DNA of 64,000 bases from NCBI GenBank assembly GCA_003313425.1, contig NHZP01000007.1:1302001-1366000 (forward strand), in the 5' to 3' direction. The notes beneath the pieces were generated by a model, which made no database searches, was not told where the DNA came from, and saw only the letters and a list, made by a program, of their open reading frames with translations. Of this stretch, positions 25,888 to 38,300 are shown piece by piece. How positions within the stretch are numbered: the stretch's first letter is position 1; the number at the start of each line of letters is the position of its first letter. The position numbers were made by a program, and so were the translations under genes. The stretch comes from Pseudopyrenochaeta lycopersici. Taxonomy: Eukaryota; Ascomycota; Dothideomycetes; Pleosporales; Pseudopyrenochaetaceae.

Positions 25888-27172
25888 TCAATTCGCCTTC
25901 CTCTGTTTGGCTTCCCCATTGCCCTGTTTGGCAGTACTCTTTCCTTCAGACTTCTCCTTTTCCTTCTTTTCAACAGCCCTCCTCTTCGCACTCTCTTTCT
26001 CCAAGACCTCGATTGTTTTCTCGCTGCTCTCCCACAACCTCTTCTGCAAGCCTTCATCTTCAATCTCCTTTCTTGTCCAGTTGACCCTCCTACATTCCTT
26101 CAGGAAGTATCCTCCCTCGCCGCGTCCCCATTGTGCTTCCATTGCTGCATAGAGGAAGGTTTGTGCACCTTGATCGCCGCTCTTCAGAACTAACCACCAG
26201 AGCGGCCATGTGATGAGATACAGCGCAAGACCCCAGAGTGAGCCAAAGGTGAGGTGGCGTCGCATACCGGGGGTACGGGTCCAGCCTGGGTCTACCATTA
26301 TGACGCGTGCATTCATGGGCTTCTTGTCCGGGCGAGCGTAGTTCGAGAGATGTTTTTGGAAGGCAACGGCAAAGGTCATGAGAGCGAGCTTCGAAGTAGC
26401 ATACACGGCTGACGGCGTGAGATCAATCTGGCCAGGCTCCGTCTTTGTATCTTTCCTTGACTTTGTTGTGACTGGTTTCGCGTCTAGGTCTGGCAGCTTT
26501 CCAGCCACGTATGCAGCACATGTGCCAAAAATGATTCGAACATCTCGATCTGGGGGTTGAGCGCGTAATGCGGGACTGAGAATGCTCAGGAGGTGGAAGT
26601 TTGCTAGATAATTGAGCCCCCACGTCGATTCGAGACCGTCTTCTGTCATGGTTGCCTTTCCTCCGGGTGGTGTCATGGTATTCGCGCAGAGGATTATCAT
26701 ATCTAGGCGGCGAGGCGGCGCGTTGTCTACCCATTTGGTAGCGAATTGTCGTATGCTGTGAAGGGATTCGAGATCGACGTGTTCGGCTGTGATAAGCTCG
26801 TTGCCTGTCTGCTCGCGGAGATCCTCGATGTAGTCCACGAGGAAAGGGTCGGAAAGTGGTTGCCGGACGAGAAGGACGATTTGTGCACCGCGGTGTGCAA
26901 GCCCTTTGACTACTTCAGCGCCTATTCCAGCCGTGCCACCCTGTTTATAAGATCAGCAACTCCTCGCAAAGTAGTATGAGTGTACAAAGGCTCACCGTGA
27001 CCATGACCACCTTGGAATGCATATTCCGTTCCGAGCCGTTGGTGGCGCCATTGAAGAACCATTTCAGCAGGTACAGTACAGCGAAGACTGGCGCGACTTT
27101 CACTACGGTCCAGCCGAGTGGGATTGAGGACAAGCCCTCGGAAAACGCCTGGGCGAGGATGTTGACAGGCAT
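25888..27172 (-). CDS. Membrane-associated short-chain dehydrogenase/reductase, retinol-dehydrogenase-like
   Basis: Two exons, 27172-26996 and 26940-25888, give 409 residues. The intron falls inside the NAD(P)-binding motif and its removal restores TGGTAGIG (59-66). A hydrophobic segment near the start (VAPVFAVLYLLKWFF, 26-40) suggests a membrane anchor. The catalytic Tyr and Lys are visible in YATSK (Tyr 239, Lys 243), but the usual catalytic Ser strand reads IIFGTCAAY, with Thr/Cys in its place. A second hydrophobic stretch (LWGLALYLITWPLWWLVL) follows the core. The last 60 residues are rich in Lys and Glu. Such SDRs oxidise or reduce lipidic alcohols and ketones; the substrate is unknown. 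It shares a 245-base promoter interval with the divergent G-patch gene. Confidence 0.87.
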
Positions 27173-27417
27173 CGTGGACTGGAGGTGGGACGGAAAGGGT
27201 TTAAGCAATGCGGAACTATGGTGGCTCGCTAAGCGCATTTACGCACGTGGCGTCATCGACATGTGATTGCGCGTCGGGCTCTGTCGCCTGAACTTATCCA
27301 TGATTCTAGATATTTTCAATTGAGTTCCGCCTGTAGCGGTGCCACTCTTTTCACTGCCTAACGGCTTCACGACTTTACGAATTTGATACCCCTCTCTCCA
27401 CTGGAGCGACCTTGCTC
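27173..27417. promoter_or_regulatory. Short bidirectional promoter interval between the SDR and G-patch genes
   Basis: Only 245 bases separate the two divergent start codons, so promoters and leaders of both genes must lie here. I see no clear TATA box on either strand. Confidence 0.5.
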
Positions 27418-28119
27418 ATGCGCCATCATGACCGCACCAGTATGAAACCTCCATACGAAGAAGATAATCATGAAGAAGACGATGCCGATATCTCTACCGC
27501 GCCGTTCGTTCAACAACCCGCCTATGGCCGTGGTCTCTGGAAAACACCCATAAACTTTGTGTCTGCCGCCCCAGAGCTTCCTGCGCCCGCTACTTCGACA
27601 AATGGCAAGACCATGGCCGAAAAGTACCTCGCCATTATGTTCCCAAACGGCCAGCCGCAACCTAAGCCTGATGCGTACCCTCTTTGTGGAATATGTGGCG
27701 AACCAGTCAGCGAGACAGACCAGCGTATGCACTACCTAAGCCCCGCCCATCAAGCTGCCCTTCCTCGCCCACCAATACCCTCCGCCATTGATCGAACGAG
27801 AATGGGACTGAAATACATGGAGAAGCACGGGTACGATGTCGATGCGCGCGTGGGCCTCGGCGCAAGCGGGCAGGGTATGCTGTTTCCCTTGGTCCCAAAG
27901 GAGAAGCGGGACAAGCTAGGCCTGGGTATCGACAAGAACGAGCATGCCAAAAGGAGGGCTTTGGGTGGCGCAAGTACTTTCGAGGTCAAAGAGGGCAAGC
28001 TAGATGCAGGTAGGGTTAGGAAGCTAGCGAAAGTGGAGAAGAGGAAGCATGAGAAGCTGCAGAAGATGTTCTATGGGAATGATGAGGTGGAGAAGTACCT
28101 AGGCGAGTTGGATGGCTAG
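27418..28119 (+). CDS. G-patch domain protein with an N-terminal CCHH finger, GPANK1-like
   Basis: A single exon. The first in-frame ATG is at 27418 (233 residues); a second at 27442 gives 225 and begins MKPPYEED, so either is possible. After an acidic N-terminus there is a zinc-finger-like C-x2-C-x11-H-x5-H segment (CGICGEPV ... HYLSPAHQ) followed by a G-patch (MGLKYMEKHGYD, GLGASGQG, then KLGLGI). The C-terminus is basic and coiled-coil-like. Finger plus G-patch resembles animal GPANK1. G-patch proteins bind RNA and activate DEAH helicases, so a nuclear RNA-processing role is inferred. Confidence 0.85.
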   Translation: MRHHDRTSMKPPYEEDNHEEDDADISTAPFVQQPAYGRGLWKTPINFVSAAPELPAPATSTNGKTMAEKYLAIMFPNGQPQPKPDAYPLCGICGEPVSETDQRMHYLSPAHQAALPRPPIPSAIDRTRMGLKYMEKHGYDVDARVGLGASGQGMLFPLVPKEKRDKLGLGIDKNEHAKRRALGGASTFEVKEGKLDAGRVRKLAKVEKRKHEKLQKMFYGNDEVEKYLGELDG

Positions 28120-29153
28120 TCGATGTCACGATGCAGGACTGTGTTGGTACCACCGAAGATCCTGTTCTCAACTCGGAAGCGACGTAATGAACACAATTCG
28201 AGCTCCTGACTACATGTTGTACTGCTGAGACGATACCAAATCTTGCTCTTGGGCTGCACATTCTTGGCCAGTAGGTTGATGAATATCGAGACGTCTCATG
28301 GAATGAACATTTCTTCCCTCTAAAGCATAGCGATGGCGTTGGTCTTAATTTATCTGTCTTGAGATACCTAGTAAATTCTTCTGATCTGAGGTTTAGAAGA
28401 AATCAATTTGTGGCATTGCTGCGCCGTCCCTTTCATACGTTTTCTTATAGGCCAAAAACACATGTATCATTGCTCTAGCTGCTACACGGCCTAATTGATG
28501 GCTTCATAAAAGAGTGTGGTCTGTCGTTCTGCCTCTGCCGCAACAATACAAGAAAGGCCACAACACAACACCACCCAGACCATCATTGGCGTGGGAGTGC
28601 TATGATAAGTTCATTGAAATCTATCCCATATTGAGTCTGGCAGCGTACATACAAACCGAGCCTCGGATGCGCTCAGTGATATATCTTTGTATCATATTCA
28701 GTATAATCGCGTAGCAGTACGACATAGAATTATCCGACTTCATCAACTACCTGACCGCAGCTCAAAAACTCTAAAAGTCGTGGAAACCATGCTCGGCATC
28801 GAATGCCCCCTGGAAGCGAGTTCCTGCAAGTTCCCGCCGAGTAGTGCTGCCGGTAGTTAGGGAGTGTCCCCGACATCATAACTTAGGACTTATGAGTAAT
28901 AGCATTTGGAAGACAATCATAAGTCAATACACAATTACGACTAGCTGGGAATGAGCTTGGCAGCAGAAGACGTATCTACACAACTTATGCGTTTTAACCT
29001 TAAGTATACAGTTATTCGTTACAACGTGATCAATACTCCATGCATACCGAAATGCTGAACAGATTGAACACGCCATCATGTTTCCCAAGAAAAACGCCCT
29101 CAATGAGTCCTAACGCTATGCATCTGTCGTTACATGTCATCATCAAAGAATCA
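28120..29153. other. Convergent intergenic region, moderately AT-rich
   Basis: It lies between the 3' ends of the G-patch gene (plus) and RTT107 (minus). ORF 28514-28714 has no support. I see nothing else. Confidence 0.4.
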
Positions 29154-31846
29154 TTACTTCGCCTTCACAGTCTTCTCACTTAACTCCCATTGTGGATCCC
29201 AATGCACATACTGCGCCATAGCAACAGATAGCAGCCACTCTGTCTTGACGATGCGTGGAATCATGTCATGTTTCTCCGCCAGCTCGCGGAACTTGATCCA
29301 ATTGGCAAATTCCTTTTTGTCGGGATCGGAAATCAGATAGAGCACGTCGCCTTCGTCCTCTACCTGGTTCTGACTGACCTCATCTGATGTGTTGAGTGGG
29401 CGTTTCGATGCCGTAATGTTAGTCGTGCGCCCTTTCCACAGGCAACACTTGCCCCCATTCGCTTCGATGATGTCTTTGTACGTATCAAAGCCCCCACCGA
29501 CGTTTGGTGTGCAGAATATCGTCCAGTCCTTCAGAAGTCGATGTTTATTCTGTTCTGCGCGCTCGAGTGCTTCGGACAGTCGGAAGTTGTTTGCTTCCTC
29601 AAAGTCCCTAGCTTCGAGAAGATGCTTCTCGGTGGGTGGAAGCTTGTTGTGCTTGAGAGCGTAGTCGAGATAGGTGGTCGAAACCAGAGTGGGTGCACAA
29701 GCCATTGCTGCGATGAACTTCTTGGTGCGAACAGGATGTGGTGCGCAGACCAAATCTACCTTCTTGAAGTCGTCTGTGATGAAGAGACCAAGCTCTCGAA
29801 GGCGCGCTTTGTCTTTAGATTCCTTGTCACTATTGCCCGCCCACCGCTCGTCTTTGGAGACCAGCATACGGAATTTGATGGGCGTGAGCTTGTCTCTTTT
29901 CGTCTTCTTGTTCTTCGCGGGAACGTCAACAACCTCTTCATCTGTCTCTTCTTCATCCACCTCGTCAATCGAACGTTTGCTTGCAACTGAGTCAGGCCCC
30001 TTCGCCTTCTTGGACCGATCTTCTACCTCATCTTCTGCTCGTCGTCGACCACCGTGAACATAGCCACCTTTCCGCTTATTCTCCTTTTCAAACTGCGCGA
30101 TATCTGAGGCTGCATCATGGAGTTTCGAAAGTGCTCGGTCCTTGGCCCCCCGACTACCTGGTGTTTGATTCTGTTCCTCACTCAATCGCCGTGAGGGTAA
30201 CGGTGTCTGCGCATTTCCTGCAGACTTTGTACGCTTTGCTTGTTCTGCCACTGGTGAGCTTCGAGCTACCGGATCACTGGGGCCTCTGCTCAAAGGCAGG
30301 CTGGATGCAGGGACACCGGTCGTCTGTGGTGCAGCAGCGACACCTTTTGCGAGCTTGCGAGTCTTTGGAAAGAACAGCCTCTCCGTCGCCTCGCGATCGA
30401 TTTCAGTCTGTCCTAAAATCTCGCCCAGATTTGTTCGCGGAGGGAAGTAAACATATCGTTGCTCTGTCAGCGGCATTTCCTTGCACTTGGCGTAACTGTC
30501 CTCAAGCCAAAGATGGTTCACAACGTCGACACCCCACTCCGCCGCAGCCTCGCACTTTTCGCTGTTCTTATGAGCGGTGATAAGGTGTGTGTTGTCCTGC
30601 TTGAAGGTTTTGGTGAACTCGGCGCCCGAAGCTTTCACCAGATTCTCGAGGTAGACACGGGCTTCTCCGGTATAGCTGGATATGCTGATCTTGTACTTCT
30701 CAAAGCCTGGAATGCCCTCACGAGGTCTTGGATAGTGCATCATTCGCCTCATCGGGTTTGTCCAGACGCCATGTGTGATCAGGTAGTACAACCAGCCCAG
30801 ATTGCCGACGTCCTTTCCCGCCTGTGAGGCCTTGATGTAATCTGGACCGTCTCGGTAAGTGCAGACGTATAGGTCTGCTGCTTCTATCCGCGATACTACG
30901 TCGCCACCACCAGCTTTGATCATACCAGTGATGATACCCCGAAGTTTGCTGCTTATGTTAAGATCTTCACCAAGTTTGACATTTTTGCCTTGGAACGCTT
31001 TGATAGCGCGAGGCGCTTCTAAGTGGGCGGCCGTCGTTCGCGCCACGGGTTCATTGAGCGGATCGGGTGTTGTGGCATCCCGAATCTGCTGGCTCACTCT
31101 TGTTGGAGGGATTGCGCCGGCTTCTACAACGAGGATCTCGGGGTCCGGGAGTGTGTACGGTCGCTCGGATATTCGACGGCCGACCTTGAGGCAGTCGTCA
31201 AACCTACATACGTTAGTCGCGACGATACATATCATTACATGTCGTGCCTTACCAGTGTGGCAGCACGATCACGAGCTGCAGCCGCTTGCTGATCGCCAGC
31301 TGGCACCGCTGGTCACTCAGATCAAGCGCAATAAGATGCGTCACCGTCTTGGAAAGCGAGGGTGCGATTTGTCCACCCATTGCCAGGACACCGCCCTCAA
31401 TCGCTTCTTTGTCGCCGCTGGGAATGTCCCCGCAACAGATTACCACATCGTTCATGAACAGAGCAGGATCTGGGCTGTATGTTCGCGGGTTCTTGACCTT
31501 CATGGCCTGCAAAGACGCGTCCACCCATGCCGGCTTTACGACATGTATCATCTTATCGAGGGCGGTGTAGTAGTCAGGGAAATCTGATGTTTCTGATACG
31601 ATGTAGTTGATCTGCTCCAGCTGGTCTTGCTTGATATGGCCGACAGCGGCATCGAATGGTATGATGGTCCCGCGCGCAGCAGTAATGTCATGCTCAATCT
31701 ATGCGCGCGTTAGTATATTTCTATATGAACTAGACGCGTCGCATTACTCGTTTCAGGCGGTCTTCAGACTGGCCGTTGGGGATGATGGTGAAGTTGTACT
31801 CTTCAAATAGATCCTGCGGACCCTCCCGCATGGTCACGTCCTCCAT
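29154..31846 (-). CDS. RTT107: Rtt107/Brc1-type multi-BRCT DNA-damage scaffold
   Basis: Exons 31846-31748, 31698-31253 and 31203-29154 give 864 residues. The ATG at 31846 is the first in the frame and puts BRCT1 (LFEEYNFTIIP) at residue 13, as in the family; the open frame continues upstream but has no ATG. Intron 2 splits the BRCT2 tryptophan motif, giving VLPHWFDDCLK. Four N-terminal BRCT repeats (to about 440) are followed by a long charged linker with basic clusters and two C-terminal BRCT repeats, ending LLSVAMAQYVHWD. Rtt107 and Brc1 dock on gamma-H2A through the last BRCT pair and recruit Slx4, Smc5/6 and ubiquitin ligases at stalled forks. These roles are from the family. It is divergent to the hydrolase gene at 32371. 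Confidence 0.88.
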
Positions 31847-32370
31847 GGTGGCGTTGCGAGCAAAGTGCGACGATATTGTCTGGTTGAGAGCGCGGTGCGC
31901 GTACTTTGGAATAGTTCCGGTTGCATTTCCGAGTCGCGTCGTGTTCACGTGACACCCCACCAGTGCCACTTGCACTTGATCATTACCACCCGTGCTGCCC
32001 GGCTGCACATTTGCACGGGCCTCTAATTCATCTTCTGTCCTGAGGGTAGAGGCCGTCTTCCGCCTGAATGGTCATCTAACAGATCAAGCTCACACCCTTG
32101 CTGCCGCGCTTGTTGTGCGAATGTGGAGAAACCCGTGAACCTCGGCTTTCCGCTCCAGACTGTGCGGCAATTCGTCACGACACCTCGATTTCAGCTCGCA
32201 GCGGTATTCAACATTCCTAAATATCCATTATTCTTCTTCGATTCATCATCGACATCTCCTTGAATATCAGACGTTCTTTCTTGCCTGCTCTAATTTCTTC
32301 ATTGTACTCCTGCCAGAAATATTGTATATCTACGAGCTAAGACCTATCACAAACTGGGCCGGGAATCATC
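31847..32370. promoter_or_regulatory. Shared divergent promoter region of RTT107 and the alpha/beta-hydrolase
   Basis: The 524 bases between the two ATGs must contain both promoters. The minus-strand frame of RTT107 stays open for roughly 230 bases upstream of its ATG, up to a TGA, which I regard as chance. Confidence 0.45.
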
Positions 32371-33720
32371 ATGTCTTCAGATCTCTTCCGGATAGATGAG
32401 CACAAAATAGAAGCTTCCCATATACGTGGATTCCCCAGGGCAACATCTACACATCAAGAAGAGGTATTGTACCTAGCAGTCAAGCAATACACACCGCTCA
32501 ACAATGCCAACCCAAAGCCTGGAGACGTCACTATCATTGCGGGGCATGCGAATGGCTTTCCAAAAGAACTATATGAACCACTTTGGGACGAACTTTTGAA
32601 GAGATGTCACCAGTATGGCTTTAGTATCCGCGGCATATGGATAGCAGATGTCGTTCACCAGGGCTGGAGTAGCGTGCTGAATGAGGATAAGCTGGGCAAC
32701 GATCGTACGTACGCCTCCGTCTAGAATATTCATATGAACTTACATAAAGCAGCTGCCTGGCTCGATCACAGCCGAGATCTCCTCCATATGGTTAATGTTT
32801 TTCGTGACCAAATGCCCCGGCCTCTCGTGGGCGTAGGCCACAGCATGGGCGGTTGCCAACTAGCAAACCTCGCCCTCCTTCATCCTCGTCTCTTTGAGAC
32901 CCTAATCCTGATTGATCCAGTCATCCAAGGCAGGGTCTCTCTAGTTGGCAATGTCTCCCCAGCCGCCGCATCTGCAAGGCGGCGCGAGCTGTGGCCTTCT
33001 CGCGAAGAAGCCGCGAAGAGCTTCAAGAAAAGCAAATTCTACCAGACTTGGGATCCTCGAGTCCTTGACCGCTGGATCCAGTATGGCCTGCGGGATGTGC
33101 CAACCAAACTGTTTCCGGATGCAAAGTCTCCCGAAGTTACACTGACGACGACCAAGCATCAAGAAGTCATGACTTTCCTTCGACCAAACTTTGCAGCTCG
33201 TCCGGGTGACAAGGAAATTTCCTCTGCAAACTTCACTTTGAGCAACCCGAAGGTCAACAGACGGACACACGCAGATATAACACCAGATGCCGACGTTCAA
33301 TCACCCTTTTATCGTGGCGAAAGCACCATCGTCTTCAACCAACTCCCTTCTATTCGTCCTTCAGTCTTCTATATTTTTGGCAGCCTCTCCTTCCTCACTG
33401 ATGATGCCGTCATCGAAGAGAAGATGGCCAAAACTGGTTCCGGCGTTGGCGGTAGTGGTGGTCGCGCGGAAGGTCGTGTAGCAAATGTCATGGTCCAGGA
33501 TGCTGGCCACTTAATCCCAATGGAGAAAGTGGGTGAGAGCGCCACGCATATAGGCAAGTGGATCCAGAAGGAAATGGTGCGGTACTGGGATTGGGAGAAG
33601 AAGACGGAAGAGGAATGGAATGGGAAAGCAGGAGCGGAGAGAAGTGTACTTAGCGAGAGATTCGTGGAGGAATTGAATGCGGTCATGAAGCCCAGGGAGA
33701 AGAAGCCGTCGAAATTATAG
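32371..33720 (+). CDS. Peroxisomal alpha/beta-hydrolase (Lpx1/AKT2-like)
   Basis: Exons 32371-32704 and 32753-33720 give 433 residues; splicing restores GNDPAWLDHSRDLLHMVN. An oxyanion-type HANGFPKELYEP segment lies near residue 65, the nucleophile elbow is GHSMGG with Ser 142, and the probable catalytic His is 364 in DAGHLIP. The protein ends in SKL, a textbook type-1 peroxisomal targeting signal. The architecture matches yeast peroxisomal lipase Lpx1 and the Alternaria AKT2/AFT2 hydrolases. AKT2-type enzymes belong to host-selective metabolite pathways, but close relatives are common in fungi and none of the other pathway genes is nearby, so a general acyl-ester or thioester hydrolase in peroxisomes is the safer call. 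Confidence 0.87.
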
Positions 33721-34727
33721 TGTGGACTTTAGTTGTACGATTCGAGTCACTCTGAAGAGATGGGATTGTTTGCACCATTCGATTACGAAACAGCGCAATT
33801 GTACATATCTAGCACACTACGCATTCTTTTTTTTCCACACCATTACTGTTCAAACATATCGTGTGCACTGCTTCACCGGTATACTGCTACATCTCACCCA
33901 CTTACACGAGAAACAATGCACCATGCACAGCCACTCTCCTTATGCACAATCATCTACCACAATCATCTACCACACTCTCGTAGCACAACCCAAATCCATG
34001 GTTATGCTCGTGGCACAGCCGCAAGGGTAGGCGATGCTTAGTTTGACAGCTGGCCACTGCTAGTGGGCAGACAGCGCTGTGCCACCACATTTGATAAGAC
34101 GGGCCGAAGCCAACCCTAGGTCTTCGTTTAAACCTGTCAAACGTATGCGAAGCAGATGCGCTGGCCAGACTAGTTCATTCCAGGACCAAAATCCACATAT
34201 TCACGAGCGCGTTTCGAGGGTCGGAGTTATAAGCGCGGTTATCAGACTGGGGCCTATTGCGAAATCGCTGGCGCAGAAGGATTGCTGACTCCGAATCGCC
34301 CGAGAAGCGCTTATGCTGCTAGTGTGATACTTTACTCCTATGACGGGGCAATTTGGGGGCCGAAGGGTCGTAAGACGGGCGCGTTGTTGCGACGCTTAGG
34401 CAGATGCTGACTTCACGCGATCAAGCAACAGCAAGACGATGGACCTGGATTCTAGGTATGAAGATATGATGTATATTTTAAATTTTTTTGAGTCTACTGC
34501 TTGTGTTCCTGGAGCTGCACGATCGAGAATGGGTATTTGTAAAAATGCTGAAATAAAATGCTGGAAGAAAAAGAAATGAAACGCGAGCAATGCGAACATG
34601 GCATCAGCAAGCATTCAAAGCCGCAATTGCAGCCTCTGACAATAGAACCATAAAAGGAAACCAAGCTCTACCATCTCTCATCTGAGTGAGAGACTAATAT
34701 TACAATCCCAAAGTGTCGTCATCCTCT
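33721..34727. other. Convergent intergenic region
   Basis: It lies between the 3' ends of the hydrolase gene and the single-TM protein gene. A 13-base unit (AATCATCTACCAC) is directly repeated at about 33948-33973. No gene is seen. Confidence 0.4.
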
Positions 34728-35354
34728 CTAATTAGACGGTGTTCGGATGATCTTGGGGATTGGTGGCATCTCGTAATTCGTAGGTGTGCTCTCGTAGTAT
34801 CGTGCCCTCTGGCTTGCGGAACTCGTGCTTCGTGGCCGGCCGTTAGGCCTTACTCCCATATCGCCTTCTTCACCGCTCGGCGACACAGGACTCAGCATCA
34901 TCGAGCTCGTGGTGTTGGTGTTCGTCGTTCTGCTCATCATGCTGACACCACTCCCTGTGCTTCCCCTATGGTTGTTCATAGGATCTCTGCTTTGCTCCAC
35001 TGGCGTGATATGAAGCGGGACCAAGTTCAAATTATCCTGACTGGCTCTTTTGCTTTGAGCGTCGGCTTCAGAGTCCACGTATAGCGTTACGCTGCTTTCC
35101 CGATTCCTACTGAACATGCTTGACTTGTCCTCGTTATCGAGTAGGCCGGCTTTGTCAGAATGTAAACCAGCACGCTTCTTTTTCTGTAACTTTCGGTGAA
35201 GGTAGAATGCGAGAAGGGCGAGGATGATTCCGAGAGCAAGGAGAGCAAAGAGGGATGTTACGGCGATGTTTGCCTTGGTCCAGTAACCAGGCTTCGGTGC
35301 TGGTGAAGATGTTGGGTCGGTAACGAGGCCATCACTGGTCGGTGTCGGAGCCAT
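34728..35354 (-). CDS. Small single-pass membrane protein with a long polar tail, function unknown
   Basis: A single exon of 208 residues with an ATG at 35354. A short Ser/Thr/Pro-rich N-terminus without a signal peptide is followed by one strong membrane helix (residues about 28-51, VTSLFALLALGIILALLAFYL) and a stop-transfer cluster (HRKLQKKKR). The remaining three quarters are polar, Ser/Asn/Met-rich and low in complexity, with RPRSTSSAS and MPPIPKIIRTPSN near the end. Topology would place the tail in the cytosol. I do not recognise the family; shape resembles small fungal wall-sensor-like or vesicle proteins, but there is no sequence evidence for that. Confidence 0.75.
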   Translation of the reverse strand: MAPTPTSDGLVTDPTSSPAPKPGYWTKANIAVTSLFALLALGIILALLAFYLHRKLQKKKRAGLHSDKAGLLDNEDKSSMFSRNRESSVTLYVDSEADAQSKRASQDNLNLVPLHITPVEQSRDPMNNHRGSTGSGVSMMSRTTNTNTTSSMMLSPVSPSGEEGDMGVRPNGRPRSTSSASQRARYYESTPTNYEMPPIPKIIRTPSN

Positions 35355-38300
35355 AGCGAGTGATGCTATGGAGAGAGGGAATGTATTGGCGAAGTGGTTC
35401 GGCTGGCGAGACTCGGAGTCTGAATTGGGTTTGTAGAAATATTTGACTGTCCTGAGTGGATCAAGGCTTAGGGGCTGCGTTGGATGAAATACGAACGAAA
35501 AACTACGCCATACGAAGCTGAAGCACGTTCACAATGAGGCTTATACTGATTGAAAAAAATATACAGAGAGCTAGTAACCGGGCGTCAGGCTGAAGATATA
35601 CTTGCCCGTAAAATAGAACGTGCTGCGCATGGACTCACTCTGAGCCTACCCGTGGCGCCGAATCTCTGAATAGGCGTCCACACCTTGCTCTTCTCATTTT
35701 GAAGTGAAGAAGCTCAGCCTCAGCCTGCTGTGGGGAAATGGGCCTTCGCATTATGGAACGCCATTTCCCCCCTGCGTACGGTTTGAGCGCTTTCGTGGAC
35801 CGGTTGAGAACTGGCAAATGAGAAGCGAAGGATACGGTCATGAAAGCTTTGACTGGTGGGATATAGGAGGAATAAGGAAGTGATGTGTAAGGCCGCGTGG
35901 TGGCACAGATCTCTGGACAAGCGATGCCGCAAAAGCACCTCGCTCATCAAATACAGTCCTGTATATTGTCCGACCAGTAGGGATGTCTCGTTCTGACGCG
36001 TGCGAGCCACGTCTGTGTGCGTTTGCCCAATCCATCTCGGAGCTGAAGGTGCGGTATTCAGCTCGTGCAACTAACAACATGGAATTGGCTGCTCTCGCGA
36101 ACCGCGTTCCAAACTTTTGCTTCGGCTAGAACATCAATATTCGCGGCACAGTTCCATACTGAGTATGATCGTTGGTATACAGAAATGTGCTTAAGGATTG
36201 TCAGGGATCCAAGCTTTGGATTTCTGAAGGCACAGCCACGTGCGCTAAGTGAAATGAGATGTGCAGAAGACGGCTTGATTCGATGCTGAGGCTGAACGCC
36301 TTGATTTTCCCTATGCGAATCTGCCTGAATCAAGCCATAGGAGGTCTGGACAGCGACACAAACTCAAGATGTGGAAAGACGAAGCCGAACTCGTTATGGT
36401 GAAGCAGAAGGGATGAAGCAGGGTGAGAAAAGGAATACTAGCTCCCGCAGTGGGGCGTCAGGCCTCTCGCGACAAACAATGAATGGGATTGGGGGGACGG
36501 TTCTTTCGGCGGCTTTGCGGCGGTAGCACAAACAGCTGTGGCGTGCTTATGCGGGTGACAACTCGTGAGCAGGAGATTGCGAGCCAACAGGCGTGGTAGT
36601 GAGGACCGAGGGCCTGACAGGAGGATGATGTTGGTCGCTCACACCTCTGTACCGTCCCTGCGGTTCGTGATCGCCATTTCCCCAGCCTAGCGCTGTTGCT
36701 ATTTTTGGGTTCCAACGTTCTTTCTCCACGCTGCCTAAAGCACATCCCAATCAAGTTTCTTTGCTGGCATCTATGCTCGGTCCTAAATCATGCGATCGAG
36801 GGAGAACACTACACCGCTTCTCTTTCCATGGCAACATCTGCCGAATGACGCAACTACGCTTCATGAGGCCACCACGAGCGGCGGGTGCAACGGGCTCGGC
36901 GCTTTTTTTGAACAATAGACAAATGCGTCATTAAATACAAGAGATGAAGTGAAATTGTATTCGCTAGGTACTAATACGGATCTGCCTTGAAGGAGCTCGA
37001 CAAAATGGGGTTCAGTCTATTTCGCTTCCGTAACTACCTGTCACAGTAGACAGCCTAATATTCCCTGTTCAACAGGTTTGCTTATATGATGATCCAACAC
37101 ATTGCCGAAAGGATGCAATAGCTCACCCAAATAACCCATAAAATATTCTCTTATAACAGAGTCCAAGCAGATGGTATCATTCTGCATGTTGTGATGGCGA
37201 TTTGCACATTGCGAAGAATCTCAGTGAGGCTTAGAGAAATCCCATCCTCCCTGACGCCAACCAACTGCCGATCAATGCAAGAGCTTGTCATGGTGTTGTC
37301 CAAACTGTGCCACAATATCCTCAAAATCCGCCTTGAGCTTTGCCTCATGCACCTCCACCCATTTCAGGTAAACGGTTTGTATCCCCTCAAAGAAGCATTT
37401 CCATAGCTGTGCTCGTTCGTGGAAATCAAGTGACGGTAGCACATTGTCTCAGTCGTTGGTCCTGATTTCTTGGGTAAAATAAGTGTTTTTCTAGATTAGG
37501 AGGCTCTTAACGCTCCATGCCAGCCTAGGGTGACTATGGAGTTTGACATGCAGGCCAAACCTGCACACATAATTACTTTCGCAGCTGATTATGCCAGTCG
37601 GTTCATCATGGTCGCTGATGAGAAATTTTCTTGTGGGGACGTTTGGGTGACGTGTAACGAAACGCTCGGTTTGGCCGCGCTTAGAAACGACCGCTGATAC
37701 GCCTTTTGGTCGCCCTTGTGTTTTATTGGTCCTAGGTCCTCATATGTTCTACGCTTCTTCGTCTTTATTTGGGGGCAGGAATAGGCGAAGTGGATGTGGA
37801 GTATCATGTAGGGATAATATTCCGAAATGACAACTAGAAATAACAATCAGAAAAGAGTACAAAGAGAGAACAACTGAAAGTAACCCCAAGAAATAATACT
37901 CAGAAGGAGTAAAAAGAATGTCTGGGAGTGACCTGTACTCGGGTAAAGAGAACGGGCGCATTAAAAAAATTTCATAGTATTTTAATACGCCATACCCGAG
38001 CATGCGAAACAGTACGATTGATGAACAGCAAACCACGTCGTCACAGCGCTTCAGAGACATCCCCAGCAACAACAGGATAGCCCACGCTATTATCTCTCAT
38101 TAATAATTATGCACTCTTACGCGCAAGGCCAAGAAAGTTTCTTTCCCCGCCACTCTTCTCGCGTTTGTACATTGCACCATATACCAAGCAACAATTGACT
38201 GATATGTAAGACGTGATTTTTTTTAAAAAGGGTCTCACCAACAGACTGGGCAAAATGCATACGTCAAATCTAACACGAGGGGGCCCTATAGGGAAATGAA

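Noticed and set aside
31847..32075. Upstream extension of the RTT107 frame
   Set aside because: The frame is open but has no ATG, and BRCT1 begins correctly from the ATG at 31846.
33948..33973. CRISPR-like or regulatory array
   Set aside because: Only two copies of a 13-base unit; a simple local duplication explains it and the organism is a eukaryote.
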